Below, one piece after another: positions 7,596 through 16,670 of a stretch of DNA of 28,361 nucleotides. Source of the stretch: Myxococcales bacterium. Its GTDB lineage: Bacteria; Myxococcota_A; Bradymonadia; UBA7976; UBA1532. The notes under the pieces are model-generated. The model searched no databases, was not told where the DNA came from, and saw only the letters and a list, made by a program, of their open reading frames with translations. The DNA is taken from assembly GCA_020633465.1 (NCBI GenBank), contig JACKDN010000055.1, positions 1 to 28,361 on the forward strand. The letters run 5' to 3'. Each line of letters begins with the position of its first letter. Within the stretch, counting starts at the first letter, position 1. The position numbers were made by a program, and so were the translations under genes.

Positions 7596-8596
7596 GCGGG
7601 CAGCCAGCCCTGCGCGCGGTACCACAGCGCCGTCTGGGCCAGCCGGTCGGTCAGCGGCGCCGGCGCGAAGCCGAGCTGCGCGCGCGCCTTGCCGGCGTCG
7701 CAGGTCCAGTCGCCGGCGGTCGCCTCGCGGTACTTGTCCAGGTTCAGCACGCGCGGCGTGTCCTTCAGGCGCCCCACCGCCTCGCTCATCGCGGCGGCGG
7801 CGAAGGTGACGCCGCGCGGCAGCCGCACCACGCGCACCCGCGCGCGGCCCAGCGACTCGCCAATCCAGCGGCCCAGCTCGCCGTAGGTGGGCGTCTCGTC
7901 CGCGGCGACGTAGTACACCCCCTGCCCCGCCGGCGCGCCGGGCGTCACCCGCTCGCCCGTGCGCAGCGCCGCCACCAGCGCCTGCGCCAGATCCGCGGCG
8001 TGCACCAGCGACACGCGCGACGTGCGCAGCGTCGGCACGACGTGCAGCCCGCGCAGCGCCGAGCGGTAGATCTTCAGCACCGAGGTGTCGCCCTCGCCGA
8101 ACACCATGGGCGGCCGCACGATGGTCGTCGGCACGCGGTCCGCGAAGCCCACGGCCGCCTGCTCGGCGTCGCGCTTCACGCGGCCGTAGATCGACGCGGG
8201 GGCCGCGCCGTCGCGCTCGACGCGGGGGCGTCCCCCGGGCGCCGGACCGCCGGCGGCCAGCGAGGACACCACCAGGTGCAGGGGCGGCTCGGCCTGCGCG
8301 GCGCAGGCCGCCGCCAGGTTGCGCGTGCCCTCGACGTTGACCGTGTGAAAGGCGCGCTTCCACGGCGCCTTCAGCAGGCTGGCCAGGTGGATGACCGCGT
8401 CGACCCCCTCGACCGCGGGGCCCAACGTGTCCGGCGCGCCGACGTCGCCGACGGCGAAGGTGACCCCCGCCTCGGCCAGGCCCGAGCGATCCGAGGTGGG
8501 TCGCACCAGGCAGCGCGCAGCATGGCCGGCGTCGACCAGCGCGCGCACGACGTGCCGGCCGATGAACCCCGTCGCCCCCGTCACCAACACCTGCAC
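7592..8596 (-). CDS. NAD-dependent epimerase/dehydratase (extended SDR, 3-beta-HSD-like)
   Basis: A 334-residue extended SDR. The Rossmann motif G-A-T-G-F-I-G is at 7-13, an acidic D-V after the third strand at 51-52, and catalytic S111/S112, Y137 and K141 form the YxxxK triad. The pattern R-P-P-M-V-F-G-E-G-D after the catalytic helix and the C-terminal substrate domain match sterol/NAD-sugar epimerase relatives and dihydroflavonol-reductase-like proteins. The start is the GTG at 8596, preceded by GGGAGG with 5 nt spacing; several other GTG codons nearby are less well placed. Its stop overlaps the CPBP protease start. It faces the phosphodiesterase gene across a 92-bp divergent promoter region. 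The substrate is unknown; sugar nucleotide, sterol or an acyl-ketone are all possible. Confidence 0.88.
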   Translation of the reverse strand: MQVLVTGATGFIGRHVVRALVDAGHAARCLVRPTSDRSGLAEAGVTFAVGDVGAPDTLGPAVEGVDAVIHLASLLKAPWKRAFHTVNVEGTRNLAAACAAQAEPPLHLVVSSLAAGGPAPGGRPRVERDGAAPASIYGRVKRDAEQAAVGFADRVPTTIVRPPMVFGEGDTSVLKIYRSALRGLHVVPTLRTSRVSLVHAADLAQALVAALRTGERVTPGAPAGQGVYYVAADETPTYGELGRWIGESLGRARVRVVRLPRGVTFAAAAMSEAVGRLKDTPRVLNLDKYREATAGDWTCDAGKARAQLGFAPAPLTDRLAQTALWYRAQGWLPA

Positions 8597-8688
8597 CCGC
8601 ACCTCCCGCCGCCCCCGAACGCCAGTCAACCACCGCTTGATTTGCGGCGCCACCGTTGCGAACCTGCTGCGACTCGAGGAGCAGAGCC

Positions 8689-9882
8689 ATGGAGTACCGA
8701 CGCAGGTTCCGGGCGGGCGAGACCGTCTTCGCCCAGGGCGACGCGGGCCAGTGCGCGTATGTCGTCGAGGAGGGCTCGGTCGACATCTTCACCCGCGCGG
8801 GTGATCGCGAGATCCTGCTCGCCACGCGGCAGCCGGGCGAGCTGTTCGGCGAGATGGCGATCATCGACGATCAGCCGCGGTCGGCGGGCGCGCGGGCGGT
8901 CACCGACTGCACGTTGCTGATGATCACGCGCGACCAGCTGAACCAGCGCATCGAGCGCACCGACCCCATCCTGCGCATGTGCATCCAGGTGGTGCTGCGC
9001 CACCTGCGCGACACGCTGCACCGGCTGACCAACGACGGCGCGCGCCTCGACGCCGGCCCGCCCGAGCAGCTGAGCCGGGAGGCACGCGAAGAGGCCCTCG
9101 ACGCCATCCGCCTCGAGCAGGAGCTGCAGGGGGCGCTCGACCAGGATCAGCTGGTGCTGTGGTACCAGCCGCTGGTCGACCTGCAGAAGGGCCACGTCGC
9201 GGGCTTCGAGGCGCTGATGCGCTGGCGCCACCCTGAGCGCGGGCTGGTGCCGCCCTTCACCTTCATCCCCGCCGCCGAGCGCTCGGGGCTGATCGTGCCG
9301 ATGACCCGCTGGGCCTTCCGCCGCGCCTGCTTGGATCTGAAGGACTTCCAGGACGCCGCGACCCACCCGCCCACGTTCATGAGCGTGAACTTCTCGGGCA
9401 AGGACTTCATGTCGCCCGACTTCCTCGACGCCATCGACGAGACGCTCGCCGAGACGGGCACCGCGCCGCAGGTGGTCAAGCTCGAGATCACCGAGACGTT
9501 GCTGATGCACTCGCCCGAGACGGCGCGCCAGGTGCTGGGCGCGTGCCGCGACCGCGGCACCAGCATCGCCATCGACGACTTCGGCACCGGCTACAGCAGC
9601 CTCAGCTACCTGCAGTCGCTGCCCGCCGACACGCTGAAGATCGATCAGAGCTTCATCCGCGCGATGCTGAACGACGACAGCAGCCGATCGCTGGTGCGCA
9701 GCATCGTGGGCCTGGCGAAGGGGCTGGACATGAAGCTCGTGGCCGAGGGCGTCGAGGGCATGCCCGAGGCCCAGGCGCTGCGCGCGCTGGGCGTCGATTA
9801 CGGGCAGGGCTACCTGTTCGCGAAGCCCCTGCCCCGGGCCGACATGATCGAGGTGCTGCGGGGCTGGCAGGATCCGTTCTGA
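8689..9882 (+). CDS. Cyclic-nucleotide-binding EAL c-di-GMP phosphodiesterase
   Basis: A cytoplasmic 397-residue two-domain signalling enzyme. Residues about 5-115 form a cNMP-binding domain with an intact phosphate-binding cassette (F-G-E at 53-55, P-R-S-A at 63-66), the CRP-like form that suits cAMP. A helical linker (about 115-150) leads to an EAL domain (about 150-395). All catalytic residues are visible: E-A-L at 174-176, N234, E266 and E269, D296-D297 in D-D-F-G-T-G, K317, and E353 in A-E-G-V-E. It should hydrolyse c-di-GMP to pGpG, with activity gated by a cyclic nucleotide. The same architecture occurs in Bdellovibrio Bd1971, reported as a cAMP-sensing phosphodiesterase. The ATG at 8689 has GGAG about 9 nt upstream. 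There is no neighbouring diguanylate cyclase. Confidence 0.92.
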   Translation: MEYRRRFRAGETVFAQGDAGQCAYVVEEGSVDIFTRAGDREILLATRQPGELFGEMAIIDDQPRSAGARAVTDCTLLMITRDQLNQRIERTDPILRMCIQVVLRHLRDTLHRLTNDGARLDAGPPEQLSREAREEALDAIRLEQELQGALDQDQLVLWYQPLVDLQKGHVAGFEALMRWRHPERGLVPPFTFIPAAERSGLIVPMTRWAFRRACLDLKDFQDAATHPPTFMSVNFSGKDFMSPDFLDAIDETLAETGTAPQVVKLEITETLLMHSPETARQVLGACRDRGTSIAIDDFGTGYSSLSYLQSLPADTLKIDQSFIRAMLNDDSSRSLVRSIVGLAKGLDMKLVAEGVEGMPEAQALRALGVDYGQGYLFAKPLPRADMIEVLRGWQDPF

Positions 9883-9883
9883 C

Positions 9884-11860
9884 TCACTCGCCGGGCGCGG
9901 CCTCCAGCTCGACCAGCACCGCGCCCGCGTCCACCACGTCGCCCTCGGCGCAGCGCACGGCCGCGACGACGCCGTCTTCGGGCGCGGTGAGCGTGTGCTC
10001 CATCTTCATCGCCTCGAGCACCACCAGCGCCGCGCCCCGCGCGACGGCCTGGCCCGCCTCGACCAGCACCTGCACGACGCGCCCGGGCATCGGCGCCGCG
10101 CAGCCACCCTCGGCCTCGGCGGCGTCGGCGTCGGGGAAGCGGGGCTGCGCCACCAGCACGCTGCTGCCGTCGAGGTCGCGCACGAAGCGGTGGTCGCCGC
10201 GAACGACGACATGGAAGGTGCGCTGGCGCCCGGCCAGGTCGAGCGTCAGCGCCGTCCCCTCGCGCTCGACGAGGCGCACCACGCGATCGTCCTCGCCCAC
10301 GGCCGCGTCCCAGCCGCCGTCGCGCCGCGCCGCGTAGTCCACCCGCACGACGTCGTCGCCCACCGCGTAGATCGCCTCGGCCCGGCGCCAGGGGTTGTTG
10401 CGGAAGCCCGCGCGCAGCGCCGGCATCAGCGGGCGGGCGTCGGCGCGCGCGATCGCGTCGAAGAGCGCGGCCGCCACCGCCCGGTCGGCCACCGACGCGC
10501 CGTCGACGCTCGGCCGCCAGTCGGCCAGGTGCGTCGGCACGAAGTGCGTGCTCAGCGCCCCCTCGGCGTAGCGCGGGTGGCGCAGCACGGCCAGCAGGAA
10601 GTCACGGTTGGTGGTCAGCCCCTGCACGCCCAGCCGGCGCAGCGCGCCCACCATGCGCAGGTTGGCCTCGCCGCGCGTCGGGCCCCAGGTGATCACCTTC
10701 GCCAGCAGCGGATCGTAGTGGATGCCCACGGCGCTGCCCGCGGTCACACCGGCGTCCACGCGCACGTGCGGCAGGTCCGGCACGTCCCACTCGACCACCG
10801 TGCCGGTCGCCGGCAGGAAGTCGTGGGCCGCGTCCTCGGCGTACAGCCGACACTCCACCGCGTGGCCGTCGCGCCGGATGGCGTCCTGCGGCGGCAGGTG
10901 CGCGCCCTGCGCCACCTGGATCTGCAGCCGCACCAGATCGAGCCCGGTGATGAGCTCGGTCACCGGGTGCTCGACCTGCAGGCGTGTGTTCACCTCGAGG
11001 AAGTAGAACCGGCCGTCGGGGTCGAGGATGAACTCGACGGTGCCGGCGCCGACGTAGCCCAGGGCCTGCCCCGCCGCGATGCCCGCCGTGCACAGGCGCT
11101 CGCGCAGCGCGTCGTCCACCGCGGGCGAGGGCGACTCCTCGATGATCTTCTGGAAGCGGCGCTGGATGCTGCACTCGCGCTCGAAGCAGTGCACGACGTG
11201 GCCGTGGCTGTCGCCCAGGATCTGCACCTCGACGTGCCGCGGCGAGTCGACGTACTTCTCGACCAGCAGGGTGTCGTCGCCGAAGGCCGAGCGCGCCAGG
11301 CGCCGCGCCTGCCCCAGCGCCGCCGGCAGCGCATCGGCCGAGCGCACGATGCTCATGCCCTTGCCGCCGCCCCCCGCCGTCGCCTTCACCAGCACCGGGA
11401 AGCCGATGGCCTCGGCCTCGGCGCACAGCCGCGCGTCGCTCTGATCCTCGCCGGCGTAGCCCGGCGCCACCGGCACGCCGCGCTCGGCCATCAGCCGCCG
11501 CGCCGCGCCCTTGTCACCCATCGCCTCGATCGTCTCGGGGCGCGGCCCGACGAACACCAGCCCCGCCTCGCCGCAGGCCCGCGCGAAGGCCGCGTTCTCG
11601 GCCAGGAAGCCGTAGCCCGGGTGCACCGCCTCGGCGCCGCTGCGCCGCGCGGCCTCGAGGATCGCCTCGACGTTCAGGTAGCTCTCCGCCGCCGGCGCCG
11701 GCCCCAGCCGCACCGCCTCGTCGGCGAACCCCACGTGCGGCGCGTCGGCGTCCGCGTCGCTGTAGACCGCCACGGTCGCCAGGCCCATGTCGCGGCACGT
11801 GCGCAGCACCCGCAGCGCGATCTCGCCGCGGTTGGCCACCAACACCTTCTCGAATCGCAT
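9884..11860 (-). CDS. Acyl-CoA carboxylase alpha subunit (biotin carboxylase plus biotin carrier)
   Basis: The ATP-dependent biotin carboxylase and carrier half of an acyl-CoA carboxylase of the methylcrotonyl/propionyl/geranyl-CoA type. The 658 residues hold the N-terminal biotin carboxylase domain (V-A-N-R-G-E-I at 8-14), ATP-grasp with GGGGKGM at 163-169, the conserved E-V-N-T-R-L-Q-V-E-H-P-V-T-E block, the carboxylase C-terminal domain, a middle linker domain that docks on the beta subunit, and a biotinyl domain whose E-A-M-K-M puts biotin on K619. The length matches the MCC alpha family. The ATG at 11860 is preferred over an upstream GTG at 11878 that would lie right against the previous stop. 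It follows the carboxyltransferase gene by 21 bp. Its tail meets the phosphodiesterase gene with a single base between stops. Confidence 0.93.
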   Translation of the reverse strand: MRFEKVLVANRGEIALRVLRTCRDMGLATVAVYSDADADAPHVGFADEAVRLGPAPAAESYLNVEAILEAARRSGAEAVHPGYGFLAENAAFARACGEAGLVFVGPRPETIEAMGDKGAARRLMAERGVPVAPGYAGEDQSDARLCAEAEAIGFPVLVKATAGGGGKGMSIVRSADALPAALGQARRLARSAFGDDTLLVEKYVDSPRHVEVQILGDSHGHVVHCFERECSIQRRFQKIIEESPSPAVDDALRERLCTAGIAAGQALGYVGAGTVEFILDPDGRFYFLEVNTRLQVEHPVTELITGLDLVRLQIQVAQGAHLPPQDAIRRDGHAVECRLYAEDAAHDFLPATGTVVEWDVPDLPHVRVDAGVTAGSAVGIHYDPLLAKVITWGPTRGEANLRMVGALRRLGVQGLTTNRDFLLAVLRHPRYAEGALSTHFVPTHLADWRPSVDGASVADRAVAAALFDAIARADARPLMPALRAGFRNNPWRRAEAIYAVGDDVVRVDYAARRDGGWDAAVGEDDRVVRLVEREGTALTLDLAGRQRTFHVVVRGDHRFVRDLDGSSVLVAQPRFPDADAAEAEGGCAAPMPGRVVQVLVEAGQAVARGAALVVLEAMKMEHTLTAPEDGVVAAVRCAEGDVVDAGAVLVELEAAPGE

Positions 11861-11881
11861 CGTCGACCCCGCTGCCACAGC

Positions 11882-13479
<1,598 letters not shown>

Positions 13480-13480
<1 letters not shown>

Positions 13481-14382
13481 CAGGCGATCCCCAGGATGGC
13501 CCGCGCCCGCTCGGGCGACGCGATCGTGCGGCCCGCCTCGCGCGCCGTCTTCACGATGGCCTCGATCAGCGGCCCGTTGCCGGCGGTCTTGCCGCCGTCG
13601 GGCAGGTAGAACGTGTCCTCGACGCCCGTGCGCAGGTGCCCGCCGAGCTCGGCCGTCCGGCGGTGCACCGCCCAGACCTCTTCGCGCCCGATCGCGATGG
13701 TCTGCCAGGCCGTGTCCGGCCCCATCTCGTCCACCAGCAGGGGCAGCCAGGCCGGCTTGGCCGGCATGCCGCTGGCCACGCCCATCACCAGCGACACGTG
13801 CACCGGCGCCTTCAACAGCCCCGCCGCCTGGAACATCGCGACGCTGCGCACGATGCCGGTGTCGAAGCACTCGCACTCGGGCACGACGCCGTGGTCGGCC
13901 ATCGCCGCGATGAACTTCTCGATCTTCGGCACCGGGTTGTCGAACAGCATCGGCGGCCAGGCCCACTGACCGTTGCTGCGCAGCTTCAGGTAGTTCAGCG
14001 ACCCCGCGTTCAGCGCCGCCATCTCGGGCTTCACCCGCGCGAGGCAGGCGACCGGCCCGCTGATGTCGTCGCCGACGACGCCGGTGGACATGTTGATGAT
14101 CACGCCCGGGCAGGCGGCGCGGATGGCGTCGCACACGGCCCCCGCGACGGCGGGATCCCAGCTCGGCAGGAAGCCGCGCCCGGGCCCCTGATCGCGGAAG
14201 TGACAGTGCATCACGGTGGCCCCGGCGTCGAAGGCGCGCTTCGCTTCGGCCGCCATCTCGTCGGGCGTGACCGGCACCGGGTGCTGGGCGGGGTTGGTCA
14301 GCACGCCGGTCAGCGCGCAGGTCACCACCACGTCGTCCCCCGCCCCGCCGTGCCCGGCCGTCTGCGCCGCTTCGCTCGCCAC
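13480..14382 (-). CDS. Beta-keto acid cleavage enzyme (BKACE, DUF849)
   Basis: Zinc-dependent cleavage of a beta-keto acid with acetyl-CoA to give acetoacetate and an acyl-CoA. The 300-residue TIM-barrel protein has the zinc ligands H59 and H61 in M-H-C-H, and E255 in V-E-D. The segment after T-C-A-L-T-G reads V-L-T-N-P. In the lysine-fermentation enzyme Kce the same place reads A-E-T-T, and its Glu holds the substrate amino group. That Glu is missing, so an uncharged or differently charged substrate is expected. The GTG start has GGAGG 6 nt upstream. It is the first gene of the operon with the acyl-CoA carboxylase. The product acyl-CoA could be the carboxylase substrate, which is an inference. 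It is divergent from the RiPP precursor gene. Confidence 0.88.
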
Positions 14383-14645
14383 TCGACACCTCCTCGTCGG
14401 ACCGTGCGGGGACGGTAGACAGGGAAGCCCGGGCCGTCAATGGAGCCGCGGTGCCCGCGCGCCCGCACGCCCCGCCCGCATCGCGGGGCGGCGGTCTTTC
14501 TTGCACCTTTTTTCGATCCAGGCTTGAAATTCGCCCGTAACTGCGGCGACGGTTCCGCGTAGCGATGCAGCAGACGGGGCACCCGAGCCCCATTTCGGCC
14601 CCGCGCCCCGAACATCGACAGGGCGCAAGAAAGGACATGACTCAT
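14383..14645. promoter_or_regulatory. Divergent intergenic region between BKACE operon and RiPP operon
   Basis: 263 bp without a gene, noticeably more AT-rich in its right part. It should hold promoters in both directions. TTGAAA at 14524-14529 is a possible -35 element on the plus strand, but no convincing -10 hexamer follows at 16-18 nt. G-T-A-A-C at 14537-14541 with C-G-T-A about 20 nt on would be an alternative ECF-type guess. I see no clear CueR/CsoR-type palindrome. A G+C hairpin with a later T-run is listed separately. Confidence 0.4.
14468..14513 (+). terminator. Hairpin with downstream T-run in the leader of the RiPP operon
   Basis: The arms 14468-14475 and 14483-14490 pair perfectly (8 bp, all G/C) around a 7-nt loop. 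A pyrimidine-rich stretch follows and ends in six T at 14508-14513. No plus-strand gene ends here, so it is either a leader attenuator of the peptide operon or a chance structure in GC-rich DNA. The gap of about 17 nt between stem and T-run weakens it as a plain terminator. Confidence 0.3.
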
Positions 14646-14936
14646 ATGAAGCGTGGCAACAAGCTGGCGGTCGGCACGATCACCCTCGGTCTGGCGCTCG
14701 GCGGCCTGACGCTCGGCATGGTGGGCTGTGGTGGCTCGCAGCCGGCGTCGCAGGGCGAGAAGAGCTGCGGCGGCGAGAAGGCCTGCGGCGGCGAGAAGGC
14801 CGGCGAGAAGAGCTGTGGCGGCGACAAGGCCGGCCACGAGGGCGAGAAGAGCTGTGGTGGCGAGAAGGCCGCCGGCGAGGGCGAGAAGAGCTGCGGCGGC
14901 GAGAAGAGCTGCGGCGGCGAGAAGAGCTGCGGCTGA
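14646..14936 (+). CDS. Putative HvfA-like RiPP precursor: lipoprotein with seven E-K-(S/A)-C-G motifs
   Basis: A 96-residue peptide. Residues 1-27 are an export signal (K-R-G-N-K, hydrophobic core) ending in M-V-G-C, so C28 is a likely lipidation site. The rest is of extreme composition: Gly, Glu, Lys, Ala, Ser and Cys, with almost nothing hydrophobic. It has seven cysteines at 41, 47, 57, 70, 83, 89 and 95, six in E-K-S-C-G and one in E-K-A-C-G. Genes for an MNIO (DUF692) enzyme and an HvfC-like partner follow, which makes this the probable substrate. In known systems of this kind, cysteines of E-G-K-C-G repeats become thiooxazole or oxazolone/thioamide groups that bind copper. I chose the ATG at 14646 because AAAGGA lies about 10 nt upstream; the ATG at 14637 is too close to that site. 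Precursor identity is inferred from context. Confidence 0.82.
   Translation: MKRGNKLAVGTITLGLALGGLTLGMVGCGGSQPASQGEKSCGGEKACGGEKAGEKSCGGDKAGHEGEKSCGGEKAAGEGEKSCGGEKSCGGEKSCG
14754..14933 (+). repeat. Degenerate repeat of E-K-S-C-G-G units (mostly 18 bp)
   Basis: Codons 37-96 of the precursor gene are built from an 18-bp unit encoding G-G-E-K-S-C in near-identical copies, most clearly the last three in tandem. Shorter cysteine-free spacers (E-K-A-G, D-K-A-G-H-E-G, E-K-A-A-G-E-G) interrupt the array. Copy number is likely to vary between strains through slippage. Confidence 0.85.
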
Positions 14937-14956
14937 GCCGACGCTCTCGGTGTGAG

Positions 14957-14978
14957 TCGGGGCGGCCCGCCGCCCCGA
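14957..14978 (+). terminator. Hairpin 1 between RiPP precursor and maturase genes
   Basis: The arms 14957-14965 and 14970-14978 form a perfect 9-bp stem with a 4-nt loop. The hairpin begins 20 nt after the precursor stop. No T-run follows directly. It could block 3'-exonucleases and so stabilise a short precursor mRNA. Confidence 0.55.
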
Positions 14979-14985
14979 TCGTGAG

Positions 14986-15024
14986 GCCCGCATCGGATCG
15001 TTTCGATGCGGGCTTCGCTGTTTC
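14986..15024 (+). terminator. Hairpin 2, terminator-like, between RiPP precursor and maturase genes
   Basis: The arms 14986-14995 and 15004-15013 form a perfect 10-bp stem with an 8-nt loop. They are followed by a T-enriched tail (TTCGCTGTTTCT). This resembles a leaky intrinsic terminator. Placed between peptide and enzymes it would let the peptide be made in large excess over its modifying enzymes, as is common in RiPP operons. Confidence 0.6.
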
Positions 15025-15063
15025 TGGCCGAGCGGTCGACGCCGCGCGGCCCCTGGAGGTGCC

Positions 15064-15942
15064 GTGACCGACACTCCCAAGCGCCTCGGCGCCCCCTTCC
15101 TCGGCTACGGCGTGGGCCTGCGCCGCCCCCACTGGGACGGTGTGTTCGAGGCCGCCGATCGCGTCGACTTCCTCGAGATCCTCAGCGAGAACTTCATGGA
15201 CGCCGGCGGCGAGCCGAGCGTCGTGCTCGACCGCGCCGCCGAGGCGTTCCCGCTCGTGCTGCACGGCACCGCGCTGTCGATCGGCAGCGTCACCCCCCTC
15301 GACACCGACTACCTCGACGCGCTCGACCGCCTCGTCGAACGCACCCGGCCGCTGTGGTTCAGCGATCACCTGTGCTTCAGCTCGGCCTTCGGCGTCGAGT
15401 ATCACGACCTGCTGCCCGTGCCCTTCACCCGCGAGGCCCTCGACCACGTCGTCGACCGCGTCCGCCAGGTGCAGGCCCGGCAGCCGAACATCCCGTTCCT
15501 GCTCGAGAACCCCAGCTACTACGTCGAGTACGGCGCCAACGAGATGAGCGAGGCCGAGTTCCTCGTCGAGCTGGTCACGCGGGCCGACTGCGGACTGTTG
15601 CTCGACGTCAACAACGTCTACGTCAACAGCGTCAACCACGGCTACGACGCCCGAGCGTTCATCGACGCGCTGCCCGCCGAGCGCGTCGTGCAATTGCACA
15701 TGGCCGGCCACGACGATCTCGGCGACGTGATCATCGACACCCACGGCGCGCCGGTCATCCCGCCCGTGCTCGACCTGTTCCGCCACACGGTGGAGCGTAT
15801 CGGCCCGGTCTCGACGCTGCTCGAGTGGGACAACGCGCTGCCGCCCCTCGAGACGCTCCTGGCCCAGAACGACGCCGTGCGCGCCGCCGGCGTCGAGGTG
15901 CACGGGCCCTACCCGCGCCCCGAGCCCAGGGGGCAGCGATGA
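15064..15942 (+). CDS. MNIO (DUF692) RiPP-modifying enzyme, HvfB/BufB-like
   Basis: A multinuclear non-heme iron-dependent oxidative enzyme predicted to modify cysteines of the upstream peptide. The 292-residue TIM barrel shows the full metal-binding set of the family: H67 in L-H-G, D101/H102 in S-D-H, E148 in L-E-N-P, D181 and N184 in L-D-V-N-N-V, H192 in N-H-G, H212 and H216 in L-H-M-A-G-H, D225/H227 in D-T-H-G, and E254 in L-E-W-D. No truncation is apparent. The GTG start at 15064 has GGAGG 4 nt upstream. Its stop overlaps the start of the HvfC-like gene (ATGA), as expected for enzyme and partner subunits that form a complex. The exact reaction is inferred from the family: methanobactin MbnB, bufferin BufB and HvfB. 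Confidence 0.93.
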   Translation: MTDTPKRLGAPFLGYGVGLRRPHWDGVFEAADRVDFLEILSENFMDAGGEPSVVLDRAAEAFPLVLHGTALSIGSVTPLDTDYLDALDRLVERTRPLWFSDHLCFSSAFGVEYHDLLPVPFTREALDHVVDRVRQVQARQPNIPFLLENPSYYVEYGANEMSEAEFLVELVTRADCGLLLDVNNVYVNSVNHGYDARAFIDALPAERVVQLHMAGHDDLGDVIIDTHGAPVIPPVLDLFRHTVERIGPVSTLLEWDNALPPLETLLAQNDAVRAAGVEVHGPYPRPEPRGQR

Positions 15943-16670
15943 CGCTCGAACAGCTGCAGCGTCTGATGCACGACGTCGTGAAGCAGGGCGTCGAGGTCGA
16001 CGCCGGCGCCGCCGCGCTGGGGGTCGATCCGGCGCGGCTGCGCATCTACCGCAACTTCACCCGCACCCACGTCCGCACCGCGCTCGAGCTGAACCTGCCG
16101 ATGACCCGGCATCTGTTGAGCGAGGCGCCGCTGGGCGAGACGCTCTGGGAGTCGCTGTACGAGGACTATCTGCGCGCCTGTCCCCCGCGATCGTGGGAGC
16201 TGAACGCCGCCGCCGAGGCCTTCCCCGCGTTCCTCGAGGCGCAGCTCGACGCGGGGCGCGACGGCGTGACGCACTTCGCCGTCTGTCTGGCGGCCTTCGA
16301 GTGGGCGCAGTTCGAGACGCTCCGCCACCCGGCGACCGTCCCCGCCGAGGTCGACGCGACGACGCTCAACCCGACGCTGACGCTGCTGCAGCAGGCCTAC
16401 CCGGTCGTGCCCTACGCTGCCCGCTGGAGCCGCGGCGAGCGCGACCTGTCACCGCCCGCGCCCGCGGACTCGATCGCCCTGCTGTTCCGCCACCCCACGC
16501 GGCATCACTGTCGCTTCTACGCGGCGAGCGACGTGCTGCTCTTCGCGATGAAGGTGGCGCACGACGGCCTGAGCGCCCAGCAAGCGGCGGCGGCGTCCGG
16601 TCAGCCGCTCGAGGCCGTCGAGGCCGCCCTCACCGAGGCGCAGCGGACGGGTCTGATCCTGCGTCCATGA
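15939..16670 (+). CDS. HvfC/BufC-like RiPP maturation partner (DUF2063 N-terminal domain)
   Basis: The 243-residue partner protein of the MNIO enzyme. The N-terminal DUF2063 domain (about 1-100) has the typical Q-x-L-x-x-x-I/V start, R-x-x-I-Y-R-N and the run T-R-H-L-L. A second domain (about 110-243) carries E-W-A-x-F-E, a proline-rich centre and a C-terminal helix bundle ending in a winged-helix-like L-I-L-R-P. In related systems this protein binds the precursor leader and the MNIO. It overlaps the MNIO gene by 4 nt (ATGA). Its last 41 bp also lie under the 3' end of the convergent gluzincin gene. No DoxX-like (HvfD) membrane gene follows, so the operon is a minimal three-gene set. Confidence 0.88.
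   Translation: MTLEQLQRLMHDVVKQGVEVDAGAAALGVDPARLRIYRNFTRTHVRTALELNLPMTRHLLSEAPLGETLWESLYEDYLRACPPRSWELNAAAEAFPAFLEAQLDAGRDGVTHFAVCLAAFEWAQFETLRHPATVPAEVDATTLNPTLTLLQQAYPVVPYAARWSRGERDLSPPAPADSIALLFRHPTRHHCRFYAASDVLLFAMKVAHDGLSAQQAAAASGQPLEAVEAALTEAQRTGLILRP

Noticed and set aside
14637..14639. Upstream ATG as the start of the RiPP precursor
   Set aside because: It lies one base from the AGGA ribosome site; the ATG at 14646 is better spaced and gives a normal signal peptide.
14728..14936. Alternative plus-strand frame through the precursor repeat encoding an Arg/Ala-rich peptide
   Set aside because: It is a frame shadow of an 18-bp repeat; it has no start signal and loses the export signal and cysteine motifs.
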